Source of the DNA: a virus
IMG/VR virus record: IMGVR_UViG_3300030118_001357
Location: 1 to 27,556 of that record
Strand: one strand, 5' to 3'
Length of the DNA stretch: 27,556 nt
The position numbers were made by a program, and so were the translations under genes. How positions within the stretch are numbered: the first letter of the stretch is position 1; each line of letters begins with the position of its first letter. This document shows, one piece after another, positions 8,234 to 14,724 of the stretch. Under the pieces are notes generated by a model. It did not search any database. It was not told the DNA's origin and saw nothing but the letters and a program-made list of their open reading frames with translations.

Positions 8234-8554
8234 GTGAGCAATTATATTCAAAAAAGTAAAATAAAAAAACTAATCAGAGATAGGGGATTTAGGTTGTCTC
8301 CTAATGCTTATGATGGGATAAATAGAAGTGTAGAAAATCTTGTAATTAAGATGTTGTCAAAAGTAGAGCAGGATGGTATGAAAACTTTGATGGAGCAACA
8401 TACTGCTATAGGTGGAAAAACTAAAACAGTTCAAGCTACTCAAAAGGATAGCTGTAAAAAGTGTTGTAACATAAAACCAGAGTTTTTAAAATTTGCTAGA
8501 AATACTCAAGAATGGTGTCATACAAAAGCAACAATATTGTCTAAAAAGGTATAA
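8234..8554 (+). CDS. Candidate histone-fold DNA-binding protein with C-terminal Cys cluster
   Basis: I start this at GTG 8234, behind AAAAAGGGGAAAATA, rather than at a TTG inside the terminator stem; the product is 106 residues. Residues 8-55 follow the pattern of small bacterial and phage histone-fold proteins: a first helix IKKLIRDRGF, then LSPNAYDGINRSVENLV and a KTL motif after a glycine, comparable with the alpha2-loop GRKT of archaeal histones. The C-terminal 35 residues hold CKKCC and later WCH, which could bind zinc. A DNA-compacting or regulatory role would be expected. The match is by eye and needs a structure prediction. The 3' end is followed directly by another Cys-rich gene. Confidence 0.45.
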   Translation: MSNYIQKSKIKKLIRDRGFRLSPNAYDGINRSVENLVIKMLSKVEQDGMKTLMEQHTAIGGKTKTVQATQKDSCKKCCNIKPEFLKFARNTQEWCHTKATILSKKV

Positions 8555-8555
8555 A

Positions 8556-8867
8556 ATGACTTGCATACATTGTGACAAAAAGTTTACTGAAAGACAATAT
8601 AATACCTATATGAAAATGTGTAATAAATGTGCTAAGGTTCAAAGGTTTTCAATGGAGGTGGAGTTTGATCATCCAGATTTAGACTTTGGTGTATTGATAG
8701 ATGATAATCTTAGGAGGTTATTACTACAATATCAAGATGCTAAAAAGTCTGGATGGCACATTGATTTGGGTGGTTGTCCAAATATTAAAATATTAAGTGT
8801 TAAAGACAATTTTTTAGGTGAAATTGTTGATCCTAATAAAATAAACAAACTATTGGAGCGAAAATGA
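8556..8867 (+). CDS. Small zinc-ribbon protein, function unknown
   Basis: I choose ATG 8556, which begins MTCIHCDKKF just after the previous stop, over an in-frame ATG 63 bases upstream that would overlap the previous gene. The product is 103 residues. Two CxxC pairs (CIHC near residue 3 and CNKC near 23) form a compact zinc knuckle at the N-terminus. The remainder is acidic, with LRRLLLQYQDAKKSGWHIDLGG and further helix-strand alternation. It overlaps the next gene by ATGA. Such proteins often bind nucleic acid or partner proteins; no specific role can be read. Confidence 0.55.
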   Translation: MTCIHCDKKFTERQYNTYMKMCNKCAKVQRFSMEVEFDHPDLDFGVLIDDNLRRLLLQYQDAKKSGWHIDLGGCPNIKILSVKDNFLGEIVDPNKINKLLERK

Positions 8868-9013
8868 AAAGAAACCAAAAATGCCCTTGTGAAAGTGGAA
8901 AGAAATTTAAAAAATGTCATTTAAATACTGAATATGGGAAAACATTACAAGAGTTAGAATATTATGGGGAAGCATATCAAGAATTTATTTTAAAAAAAAT
9001 AAAAGGGAGTTAA
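8864..9013 (+). CDS. SEC-C zinc-binding mini-protein
   Basis: A 49-residue protein with the SEC-C motif at its N-terminus: CPCESGKKFKKCH at residues 7-19, where the family has CPCGSGKKYKKCC/H. In SecA and other proteins this motif folds around one zinc and contacts partners. Here it is almost the whole protein, followed by about 25 helical residues. ATG overlaps the previous stop (ATGA at 8864-8867). The last residues KGS again come from a GGGAG ribosome binding site, that of the gene at 9016. Confidence 0.75.
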   Translation: MKRNQKCPCESGKKFKKCHLNTEYGKTLQELEYYGEAYQEFILKKIKGS

Positions 9014-9015
9014 TT

Positions 9016-9411
9016 ATGATAAGAGAGCATAGTGAAGAGCAATACTTAGAGCTAGAGACTAATTTTATGAATCTATTTAATTCTGTTCAGTCTTTATTGA
9101 CTATAACAGAGGGGGAAAATCTGGACAGTGATACTGCTAAGTTAAATCACTTTAAGGCTTTATGTAAAAGAATCAATAGCATTTCTAATAGATTTCAAAA
9201 GGCTTATGATAAAACTGTAAATGACATGTACAATGGAGATAGGGATAAGATAGAAAATACTCCAAAACATCATGCTTTTTTAAATCAAAAAGAATATGAC
9301 ATGCTGTTAGAATGTATAGATCATTTTATTCAAATGTATGGAGTTGTCGAAAATGAAATGCCATATAAAGATTTAAGAAATAAAATTACTAATCAATCAG
9401 AATCAAAATAA
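9016..9411 (+). CDS. Hypothetical helical early protein
   Basis: A 131-residue, mostly helical protein with no recognised family. Charged helices dominate, with a hydrophobic LFNSVQSLL stretch near residue 20 and a further YDMLLECIDHFIQMYGVV helix near residues 92-110. It starts six bases after a GGGAG ribosome binding site and is followed ten bases later by the HTH gene. Its codon use is like its neighbours. Confidence 0.6.
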   Translation: MIREHSEEQYLELETNFMNLFNSVQSLLTITEGENLDSDTAKLNHFKALCKRINSISNRFQKAYDKTVNDMYNGDRDKIENTPKHHAFLNQKEYDMLLECIDHFIQMYGVVENEMPYKDLRNKITNQSESK

Positions 9412-9421
9412 AGGGGGCAAA

Positions 9422-9652
9422 ATGAGTCAAAATCAAGAGATCAAGAATTATTTAAATGAAGGCTTTAAGCTTACAAGTTTAGAGGCTTTTAACCTATTTG
9501 GATGTATGAGGTTAGCTAGTAGAATAAATGACTTAAAAAAGCAGGGGATGGAAATAGGATCAAAAACTATTGTAGCATTAAATGGAAAAAGATATTCTCA
9601 ATATTTTGCTATTAATCCAGAACCTAATAAAAATCAAACTATTTTATTTTAG
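9422..9652 (+). CDS. Helix-turn-helix protein (HTH_39-like)
   Basis: This 76-residue protein matches the small phage winged-HTH family in which the pattern is I..YL..G..LT..EA...FG..RL..RI.DL...G..I. Here that reads from IKNYLNEGFKLTSLEAFNLF through MRLASRINDLKKQG, and ends with a GKRYSQYF wing. Such proteins are common in early regions and are assumed to bind DNA. It could regulate the early promoter near 6950, though no target is visible. Its ribosome binding site is AAAGGGGGC before ATG. Confidence 0.75.
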   Translation: MSQNQEIKNYLNEGFKLTSLEAFNLFGCMRLASRINDLKKQGMEIGSKTIVALNGKRYSQYFAINPEPNKNQTILF

Positions 9653-9660
9653 GAGGCTTT

Positions 9661-9819
9661 ATGTTATTAGGAGTTTATGCTGGAGAGTTCTGGGAGTGGA
9701 ATATGAATTTGAGTTTGTTTGCAAGTTCTTTATTACAGATTGGAATTTTTATTGCAATAGTTACTTTTTTTATATTTGTCATCAGTGTATTTATTGAAGG
9801 ATTAAGGAGTAAAAAATGA
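9661..9819 (+). CDS. Tiny membrane protein
   Basis: A 52-residue protein starting at ATG 9661, preceded by AGGAGG. Residues 24-45 (LLQIGIFIAIVTFFIFVISVFI) are a strong transmembrane helix, and the C-terminus is basic (GLRSKK). It overlaps the next ATG by four bases (ATGA). Nothing links it to a known family. Small early inner-membrane proteins of phages sometimes block superinfection or change host envelope functions, which is only a possibility here. Confidence 0.65.
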   Translation: MLLGVYAGEFWEWNMNLSLFASSLLQIGIFIAIVTFFIFVISVFIEGLRSKK

Positions 9820-10013
9820 AATATTGGTTTGAATCATTGATAGAAAATGGTTTTGATGTGGCTACTTTAGTTTATATAGCAATATTAACTATTATCTATC
9901 ATTATTTATTAAGGTGGTATATTTCAATTAAATTCAATAAAATAAACAAAGAACTCAACAAAATAAAAAAGACTGTAGAGACTATTTTATACAGTAGAAA
10001 GTATTATGAGTAA
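9816..10013 (+). CDS. Tiny membrane protein with C-terminal coiled coil
   Basis: A 65-residue protein: residues 14-34 are a transmembrane helix (ATLVYIAILTIIYHYLL), followed by a basic helix with heptad-like repeats (INKELNKIKKTVETIL) that could form a cytoplasmic coiled coil. Its start overlaps the preceding membrane protein by ATGA, suggesting the two are made together. Function unknown; a membrane-anchored two-component module with its neighbour is plausible. Confidence 0.6.
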   Translation: MKYWFESLIENGFDVATLVYIAILTIIYHYLLRWYISIKFNKINKELNKIKKTVETILYSRKYYE

Positions 10014-10182
10014 AAGAGAAAATAAAACACTTGATCTGTATGAGATATTAATTAAAAATAAAAGTAAATACATGGGCGTATCAAGAGAGCATACAAGATC
10101 ATCATCTTGGTTATTAAGAAGAATAGGAGAAAAGACTTACATGCCCACATTTATTGAAAAAAAAGGAGTAAATAATGATTAA
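10006..10182 (+). CDS. Tiny basic hypothetical protein
   Basis: A 58-residue protein starting at ATG 10006 inside the end of the previous gene. It is basic, with YEILIKNKSKYMGVSREHTRS and SWLLRRIGEKTY, reminiscent of a short DNA-binding helix pair, but no family is recognised. Its last codons GTA AAT AAT GAT overlap the next start, and an AAAGGAG sequence inside it acts as the ribosome binding site of that gene. Confidence 0.5.
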   Translation: MSKRENKTLDLYEILIKNKSKYMGVSREHTRSSSWLLRRIGEKTYMPTFIEKKGVNND

Positions 10183-10300
10183 CTTTTTAGATGACTTATT
10201 AGATGTGCTTAATTATTGGCTAGATAGATCTATGAGAGTTTGGCTTATAGTTTTAGCATTAGTGGTAATTTATAATTTTATTAAAATAAAAGGAGCTTAA
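10175..10300 (+). CDS. Tiny membrane protein
   Basis: A 41-residue protein with an acidic amphipathic N-terminus (FLDDLLDVLNYWLD) and one transmembrane helix at about residues 20-36 (MRVWLIVLALVVIYNFI), ending KIKGA. The ending includes the AAAGGAG ribosome binding site of the following SSB-like gene. It overlaps the previous gene by eight bases. Function unknown. Confidence 0.55.
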   Translation: MINFLDDLLDVLNYWLDRSMRVWLIVLALVVIYNFIKIKGA

Positions 10301-10301
10301 A

Positions 10302-10979
10302 ATGGCATTTTTACAACTAAAAAAACAACATCACCTAGACAATCCAATAGTTTTAGAACTATTACAAGACCCTGCTAGTGTTGTTGGAGAAGCAAGACAG
10401 TTTGATGGTAAAACCTTTTTAGACTTTTCAATAGAAGCAAAAAATAAAGGTTTAGCAATACCAACACAAGGAGAAGAATCCTATAAAATAAATCCAGACA
10501 ATGAGTTTGACTTTAAGATGTCTGAGACTTTATTTAAAAAAATAAATGATTTTCAAAAAAATGAGAATGTTTATATTAATATGAAAACCACTTCAAATGG
10601 GAGAATGGTCTGGGATGTTAGACCAGCTACATCTGATGATGTAAAAAGTATTAGGGCTAAAATTATAAATCCTAATACAAAAGAACCTATCAAAAGCAGT
10701 AGAGAGGATGACATCAGATGGGGAATGGCTTTTAATAATGCTACTAGGCTTGTAGCTCAAACAACCACTAGCACAGATCATAAAGACATGGTAGATGAAA
10801 TTAAAAGGATTATTCCTTATATGTTTCAGATTGCTTGTGGTATGGAAAAAACTGTAGAATTTATTAACAATGGATTTAAAAAGCCATCAAGTGACAATAC
10901 TGAAATCACTGAACAGCCAAAAGAGCAAACATTAGAAGAGCTAGAGGATGATTTATTTGGGGGTTCTGGTGGGGTATAA
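10302..10979 (+). CDS. Putative single-stranded DNA-binding protein
   Basis: A 225-residue protein with a beta-rich N-terminal half, a helical region around residues 135-180 and a disordered acidic C-terminus (TLEELEDDLFGG) that resembles the acidic tails by which SSB proteins contact replication enzymes. The position directly ahead of an HNH nuclease and the replication initiator supports a role in DNA metabolism. No OB-fold motif can be proven by eye, and an annealing or other replication factor is an alternative. It begins two bases after the previous stop, with an AGGAG ribosome binding site. Confidence 0.45.
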   Translation: MAFLQLKKQHHLDNPIVLELLQDPASVVGEARQFDGKTFLDFSIEAKNKGLAIPTQGEESYKINPDNEFDFKMSETLFKKINDFQKNENVYINMKTTSNGRMVWDVRPATSDDVKSIRAKIINPNTKEPIKSSREDDIRWGMAFNNATRLVAQTTTSTDHKDMVDEIKRIIPYMFQIACGMEKTVEFINNGFKKPSSDNTEITEQPKEQTLEELEDDLFGGSGGV

Positions 10980-11130
10980 AGAAAACTATACTAGATTAAA
11001 AGGAAGATTTGCTATAGTTAGATTTTATCATGATCTTTTAAGGAAAGGGATTATACAAATTAATGGTTATGCACATAAAAGAATGAAAGAGCTAGATAGA
11101 AGGAATTATGAAAAAGCATCAAAAAGTTAA
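10969..11130 (+). CDS. Tiny basic hypothetical protein
   Basis: I choose GTG 10969, eight bases after a GGGGG stretch, giving 53 residues; an ATG at 10948 would overlap the SSB-like gene by 32 bases. The product is very basic (GRFAIVRFYHDLLRKGI, then HKRMKELDRRNYEKASKS) and probably helical, perhaps nucleic-acid-binding. It overlaps the HNH gene start at 11108. Not recognised as any family. Confidence 0.5.
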   Translation: MGYKENYTRLKGRFAIVRFYHDLLRKGIIQINGYAHKRMKELDRRNYEKASKS

Positions 11131-11467
11131 ACTGAGCAAATTAGTCAGACAGATTGTTTTATTAAGGGATAAAAGATGTCTAAAATGTGGGAAAACTGAG
11201 AATCTTCATGCTTCCCACATTTACCCTAGAGGTAAATTCCCTAAAATGCAATTTGAATTATTAAATGTAAAGGCTTTGTGTTTAGGTTGCCATTTATATT
11301 GGTGGCATAAGCATCCCTTAGAGGCTAAAGACTGGGCAGAAAAAGCTTTAGGCAGATCAAGGCTCACTAAACTAAAAAGAAGAGCAAATACAATAGATAA
11401 AAGCCTATGGGATTACAAAGCAATAAAAGAACAATTAGAGCAAGAACTAGAAAAATATAATTATTAG
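11108..11467 (+). CDS. HNH-type nuclease, NinG/Rap-like
   Basis: A 119-residue protein with a zinc-stabilised HNH arrangement: CLKC near residue 25, then HASH near residue 37, a central NVKALC and CHLYWWHKH near residue 66-73. The pattern fits NinG (Rap), the structure-specific recombination endonuclease of lambdoid phages, more than homing HNH enzymes, as it also has the KDWAEKALG tail. Its likely action is cutting branched DNA during recombination-dependent replication. The surroundings (SSB-like protein and replication initiator) agree. Its start overlaps the previous gene. Confidence 0.65.
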   Translation: MKKHQKVKLSKLVRQIVLLRDKRCLKCGKTENLHASHIYPRGKFPKMQFELLNVKALCLGCHLYWWHKHPLEAKDWAEKALGRSRLTKLKRRANTIDKSLWDYKAIKEQLEQELEKYNY

Positions 11468-11479
11468 GAGAAAATAACA

Positions 11480-11737
11480 ATGGTTACTAGAGAAGAAGAA
11501 TTAAAACACAGTATAATTTTATTAAAAGATGCAACAACAACATTATTTGAAAAATTAAAACATAAAAAATTTAAAAAAAGAAAATTAGTTCAAATAGAAT
11601 CTGTATTTATAGAGTTAATAGGTGTAATTACAACTAGAATTTTTGATGACTTTGATGAGTATCAGCTTTATCTTAGGCGTGTAAAAAAAGAAGTGCATGG
11701 ACACATGGAAAATATGAAAAAAAAGTTTATGGCTTAA
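11480..11737 (+). CDS. Hypothetical helical protein
   Basis: An 85-residue helical protein, basic in the middle (LKHKKFKKRKL) and not recognised. It sits between the nuclease and the replication initiator, with AGGAG 13 bases ahead. A role as a small replication accessory is possible but unsupported. Confidence 0.55.
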   Translation: MVTREEELKHSIILLKDATTTLFEKLKHKKFKKRKLVQIESVFIELIGVITTRIFDDFDEYQLYLRRVKKEVHGHMENMKKKFMA

Positions 11738-11781
11738 AATCACAATAAAATAAAAAAACAACTAAAAAAGGAGCAAAAACA

Positions 11782-12699
11782 ATGGCAAAAAGATTTATAG
11801 ACACAAAAATATGGGATAAGGCTTGGTTTAGAAAGCTAACAACTAAAAACAAACTACTCTGGATTTATATACTCACTAAATGTGATCATGCTGGAATCTG
11901 GGATGCAGACTGGGAAGCCGCAGAGTTCTTCATAGGTGAAAAGGTGGCATTTAAGGACCTACCAGAAATGATCCAAAAAAAGATGAATTATATACAAGGA
12001 GAAGATCAATACTACATCCCAAGCTTTATTGAATTTCAATATGGAGTGTTAAAGGAAAACAGTAAACCTCATTTATCAGTTATTAAAAGATTAGATGAAA
12101 AAGGTTTGTTAAAGGGTATAGATACCCTTAAAAATAAAAATATAACCCCTAAAGATAAAGATAAAGATAAAGATAAGGTTAAAGATAAAGAAATAAGAGA
12201 GCAGGAGTTTAAAAATCAATCTTTAAAAATTGCAATAGACTTAGATGCTGGGGAAAATCAAGTAGATAGTTTTATTGATTATTGGACTGAATCAAATGAA
12301 AATGGCAGGAAGATGAGATTTGAAATGCAGAAAACATTTGATATAAAAAGAAGATTATCTAAATGGCTTAAAAATGATAAAGAATGGAAAGTAAAAAAAA
12401 AGACATATCAGCCAATAGAGGATAAATTTGATAAAGTACCATCTGGAGCATATTACAAAGCTTATTGCAGTAAATGTGGAAAGAGAGAACTTCCTAGCAC
12501 TAAATGGGATCTACAAAAGGGATCTAGCTGTTGTGCTGTTGATTACACAAACAAAGCTCCAAACAAGGCTATAAATAATGTTATAACAGCTTATGAAGAA
12601 GGAACAGACTATAAAGGGGGTGGAGTTGATTTTGAAACATTTAAAAAGGAAAACCCAGAAGCAAAGGGACTACAGCACTTGAGTAAATATCTTAAATAA
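11782..12699 (+). CDS. Replication initiator-like protein (phage O / DnaD type)
   Basis: A 305-residue protein. Residues 1-115 have the form seen in many phage initiators: FIDTKIWDKAWFRKLTTKNKL, then ILTKCDHAGIW and FIEFQYGVL, predicted to be winged-helix domains. A Lys/Asp linker (residues 124-135) encoded by a hexanucleotide repeat follows. Residues 165-205 hold FIDYWTESNENGRKMRFE and KRRLSKWLKN, a block common to phage replication proteins. The C-terminus adds CSKC and a SSCC pair, a likely zinc finger. It would recruit the host helicase to the phage origin; no phage helicase is seen in the window. The RBS is AGGAGC before ATG 11782. Confidence 0.65.
   Translation: MAKRFIDTKIWDKAWFRKLTTKNKLLWIYILTKCDHAGIWDADWEAAEFFIGEKVAFKDLPEMIQKKMNYIQGEDQYYIPSFIEFQYGVLKENSKPHLSVIKRLDEKGLLKGIDTLKNKNITPKDKDKDKDKVKDKEIREQEFKNQSLKIAIDLDAGENQVDSFIDYWTESNENGRKMRFEMQKTFDIKRRLSKWLKNDKEWKVKKKTYQPIEDKFDKVPSGAYYKAYCSKCGKRELPSTKWDLQKGSSCCAVDYTNKAPNKAINNVITAYEEGTDYKGGGVDFETFKKENPEAKGLQHLSKYLK
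12151..12186 (+). repeat. Hexanucleotide repeat coding for a Lys-Asp linker
   Basis: Four copies of AAAGAT (12151-12174), one variant AAGGTT and another AAAGAT encode a KDKDKDKDKVKDK stretch between the two halves of the initiator-like protein. Length changes would keep the reading frame. Confidence 0.85.
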
Positions 12700-12956
12700 T
12701 GGATGATGAGCATATAATTGACTACATACTGAAAATGCAAGATCATTGGAGGTATAGAAGCTTTGAAAGAAAAAATAAAAAGTGGAAAGCTGATAATACT
12801 GATAAATATGTTTTTGTATGTGATCAATGTAAATGTTTATGGGAAAAAGTTGAGAAGTTTAGAAGCAGAAGAAGATATACTAAATACTCAAACAATATTA
12901 TGCCAACTATAGGGAAAAAAAAGAAAACATGTCCAGACTGCTATGAAGCAATTTAG
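12699..12956 (+). CDS. Zinc-ribbon protein, function unknown
   Basis: An 85-residue protein whose ATG overlaps the initiator stop (TAATG). It has two Cys pairs, CDQCKC around residue 41 and CPDC near residue 79, separated by a basic stretch (KFRSRRRYTKYS), which would form a zinc ribbon. Overlap with both neighbours suggests it is made with the replication protein. No family recognised. Confidence 0.55.
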   Translation: MDDEHIIDYILKMQDHWRYRSFERKNKKWKADNTDKYVFVCDQCKCLWEKVEKFRSRRRYTKYSNNIMPTIGKKKKTCPDCYEAI

Positions 12957-13332
12957 CTTATTTAAAAATAAAAACAGTGATGATGGTAAATATACAAAAA
13001 AAGTAGAGATACCACATTATCAACCAAAAAACAAAAAACCTAATATTTTAGAGTTATATGATAAATCACAGTCAAATAAATTAATATCTAAAATAAAAAA
13101 AGCATCTATATCTGATGAAGAGAAAATGTTTTTAATGTTTGCTACTTATAGACATTTAATTTTTAATTATGAAAAAATTGCTGATTATTATTCTCATTCA
13201 TCAAAAGAAATGCAGGAACTTATGGAGGACTCAGCACTGGTTATCATTGATTTTGAAAAAGCTATAAGCAAAGGCTATGTCAAATTATGCACTGAAATAA
13301 AAAAAGAATATTTACAAGAATATGAAGAATAA
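12943..13332 (+). CDS. Conserved phage protein paired with the glycosyltransferase gene
   Basis: A 129-residue protein. The N-terminus MKQFSLF followed by YTKKVEIPHYQPKNKKPNI, and the C-terminal block FNYEKIADYYSHSSKEMQEL with LVIIDFEKAIS, are features I recall from phage proteins encoded next to TET-associated-type glycosyltransferases. The function is unknown; the block looks like a small helical domain. Its start overlaps the zinc-ribbon gene and its end overlaps the glycosyltransferase start at 13322, so the pair is translated together. It may be a partner or adaptor of the DNA-modifying enzyme. Confidence 0.5.
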   Translation: MKQFSLFKNKNSDDGKYTKKVEIPHYQPKNKKPNILELYDKSQSNKLISKIKKASISDEEKMFLMFATYRHLIFNYEKIADYYSHSSKEMQELMEDSALVIIDFEKAISKGYVKLCTEIKKEYLQEYEE

Positions 13333-14170
13333 AAACTTTTGTGCATTTATTCTTTCACATGGAAGAGCTAACAACCTTATAACAGCCAGATCATTAAAAA
13401 AATGTGGCTATAATGGTAGAATAATTATTTTAATAGATGATGAGGACAAAACAGCAGATCAATATTATAATAATTTTGATGAAGTTGTAATGTTTAGTAA
13501 AAAAGAAATATCAAAAAAAATTGATAGGTTTGACAACTTTAATGAAAAAAGATCTGATGTTTATGTTAGAAATGCTTGTTTTGATATAGCTAAAAAGTTA
13601 AATATAAAATATTTCATTCAATTAGATGATGATTACAAAGACTTTGAGTATAGATATGTCTTAAAAGATAAATTAAAATATAAACAAGTTCATAATCTTG
13701 ATCATGTTTTTGACAGTCTAATTGATTTTATGTCTAAAACTACAGTTACATCTATTGCATTATCACAAGGAGGAGACTTTATTGGAGGCTCTCAGAACAA
13801 ATTTGCAAAAGATGGAGGATTGAAAAGAAAAGCCATGAACAGTTTTATTTGCTCAACAGATAGACCATTTAAATTCTATGGCACATTAAATGATGATGTA
13901 AATACTTATCTAACTTTAGGAAGTAAGGGAAAGTTATTTTTTACAACTCATTTAGCATCTATAAATCAAAAAGACACTCAAACAAATGCAGGAGGGATGA
14001 CTGATATATATTTAAAGACTGGAACTTATATAAAAAGCTTCTACAGCCTTATGTGTTCACCTAGTTCTGTTAAAATAAGGTCATTAAATGGAAATAATAA
14101 AAGACTACATCATAGCATAGCATGGAGAAACGCTGTCCCAGTTATTTTAGATCCAAAATTTAAAAGATAA
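13322..14170 (+). CDS. GT-A glycosyltransferase, TET-associated type (TAGT-like), likely modifies DNA
   Basis: A 282-residue protein. It begins with a Rossmann-like half (FILSHGRANNLITARSLKK, then IIILIDDEDK), followed by RNACFDIA (residues 83-90) and the metal and nucleotide-sugar site QLDDDY with the DDD at 102-104. A second conserved half has GGDFIGG, NSFICSTDRPFKF and a LNDDVNTYLTLGS block. This layout matches TAGT proteins (PF20691 to my memory), which add sugars to hydroxymethylated bases in phage DNA. No TET/JBP dioxygenase, thymidylate synthase-like enzyme or hydroxymethylation gene is seen here; it may be outside the window or supplied otherwise. Glycosylation of protein or carbohydrate remains an alternative. 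Confidence 0.6.
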   Translation: MKNKNFCAFILSHGRANNLITARSLKKCGYNGRIIILIDDEDKTADQYYNNFDEVVMFSKKEISKKIDRFDNFNEKRSDVYVRNACFDIAKKLNIKYFIQLDDDYKDFEYRYVLKDKLKYKQVHNLDHVFDSLIDFMSKTTVTSIALSQGGDFIGGSQNKFAKDGGLKRKAMNSFICSTDRPFKFYGTLNDDVNTYLTLGSKGKLFFTTHLASINQKDTQTNAGGMTDIYLKTGTYIKSFYSLMCSPSSVKIRSLNGNNKRLHHSIAWRNAVPVILDPKFKR

Positions 14171-14208
14171 TATTGTTAAAAGGTTTATTCATCATTTAAA
14201 TTACAAAG

Positions 14209-14214
14209 TATGAT
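14209..14214 (+). promoter_or_regulatory. Weak promoter -10 candidate before packaging genes
   Basis: TATGAT lies 15 bases before the start at 14229 in the only non-coding stretch (58 bases) between the glycosyltransferase and packaging genes. A fitting -35 is poor (TATTCA-like, 17 bases upstream). A transcript from here would have a leader of under ten bases and no Shine-Dalgarno sequence, so it may be near-leaderless. Confidence 0.25.
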
Positions 14215-14228
14215 TACACTCTTTTCAC

Positions 14229-14408
14229 ATGCCAAATAAAGAAGAAGGGATAGTCTTAACCACTGAGCTAGTGGGTATTAAAAATTTAAAGTCTACTCAT
14301 AACTATAGATTAGAATTTGATGTTTATGAGATTGACACTCCTAAAGTAAAAGAATTAGTGGAAAAATTAAATAAAGCATTTGTAATGGCATTAGTAGAAT
14401 ATGAATAA
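14229..14408 (+). CDS. Small hypothetical protein before terminase
   Basis: A 59-residue protein starting at ATG 14229. It has a beta-strand pattern (IVLTTELVGIKNL, then NYRLEFDVYEID) and a C-terminal helix (KVKELVEKLNKAFVMALVEYE). I do not recognise it, although small proteins of this form precede phage terminase genes elsewhere. It overlaps the small terminase start by eight bases. No clear Shine-Dalgarno sequence precedes it. Confidence 0.6.
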   Translation: MPNKEEGIVLTTELVGIKNLKSTHNYRLEFDVYEIDTPKVKELVEKLNKAFVMALVEYE

Positions 14409-14724
14409 AAAACAAACAGTGAACAAACAGCCTAACGGTCAATTTGCAAAAGGGAATAAACTTGGGAACAGATGGAAGAAGGGGCAATCTGGAAACCCAA
14501 AAGGAAGAAGAAGTGCATATAGTGATTTAATAAAGCAATATAGTTTTACAAAAATAGATGATGTGGAAAGAAGAGACAAAGTTGTAGGGAAGTTGTTTCA
14601 ACTAGCTGAGAGGGGTGATATGAGAGCAATTCAATTCATAATAGAGAGGCTAGAAGGAAAGAGCAGAGAGTTTAAGGAAGTAACTCATAAATCAGAACCT
14701 ATACAAATAATGTCCATTGATTAG
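14401..14724 (+). CDS. Terminase small subunit-like protein (DUF5681)
   Basis: A 107-residue basic protein. Its N-terminus NGQFAKGNKLGN followed by KGQSGNPKGRRS (residues 12-37) is the DUF5681 signature, found just before large terminase genes. A helical region with IQFIIERLEGKS follows. It is taken to recognise phage DNA for packaging, although DUF5681 proteins have not been shown to do so in every phage. Its end overlaps the large subunit by eight bases. Confidence 0.75.
   Translation: MNKKQTVNKQPNGQFAKGNKLGNRWKKGQSGNPKGRRSAYSDLIKQYSFTKIDDVERRDKVVGKLFQLAERGDMRAIQFIIERLEGKSREFKEVTHKSEPIQIMSID

Noticed and set aside
8493-8555. Upstream start for the zinc-ribbon protein
   Set aside because: It would overlap the histone-fold gene by 62 bases and has no ribosome binding site; ATG 8556 starts the zinc motif cleanly.
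9582-9797. 71-residue frame overlapping the HTH gene and the 9661 gene
   Set aside because: It is a different frame over two well-supported genes with good ribosome binding sites, and its product has the aromatic-rich look of an out-of-frame reading.
14250-14272. Minus-strand sequence TAGCTCAGTGGTTAAGA, identical to a typical tRNA D-arm
   Set aside because: The rest of a cloverleaf does not form: the 3' side of the D-stem, the anticodon stem, T-arm and acceptor pairing are missing. It lies inside the 14229 gene, which codes well on the + strand. A tRNA-derived attachment site is possible but no integrase is present.
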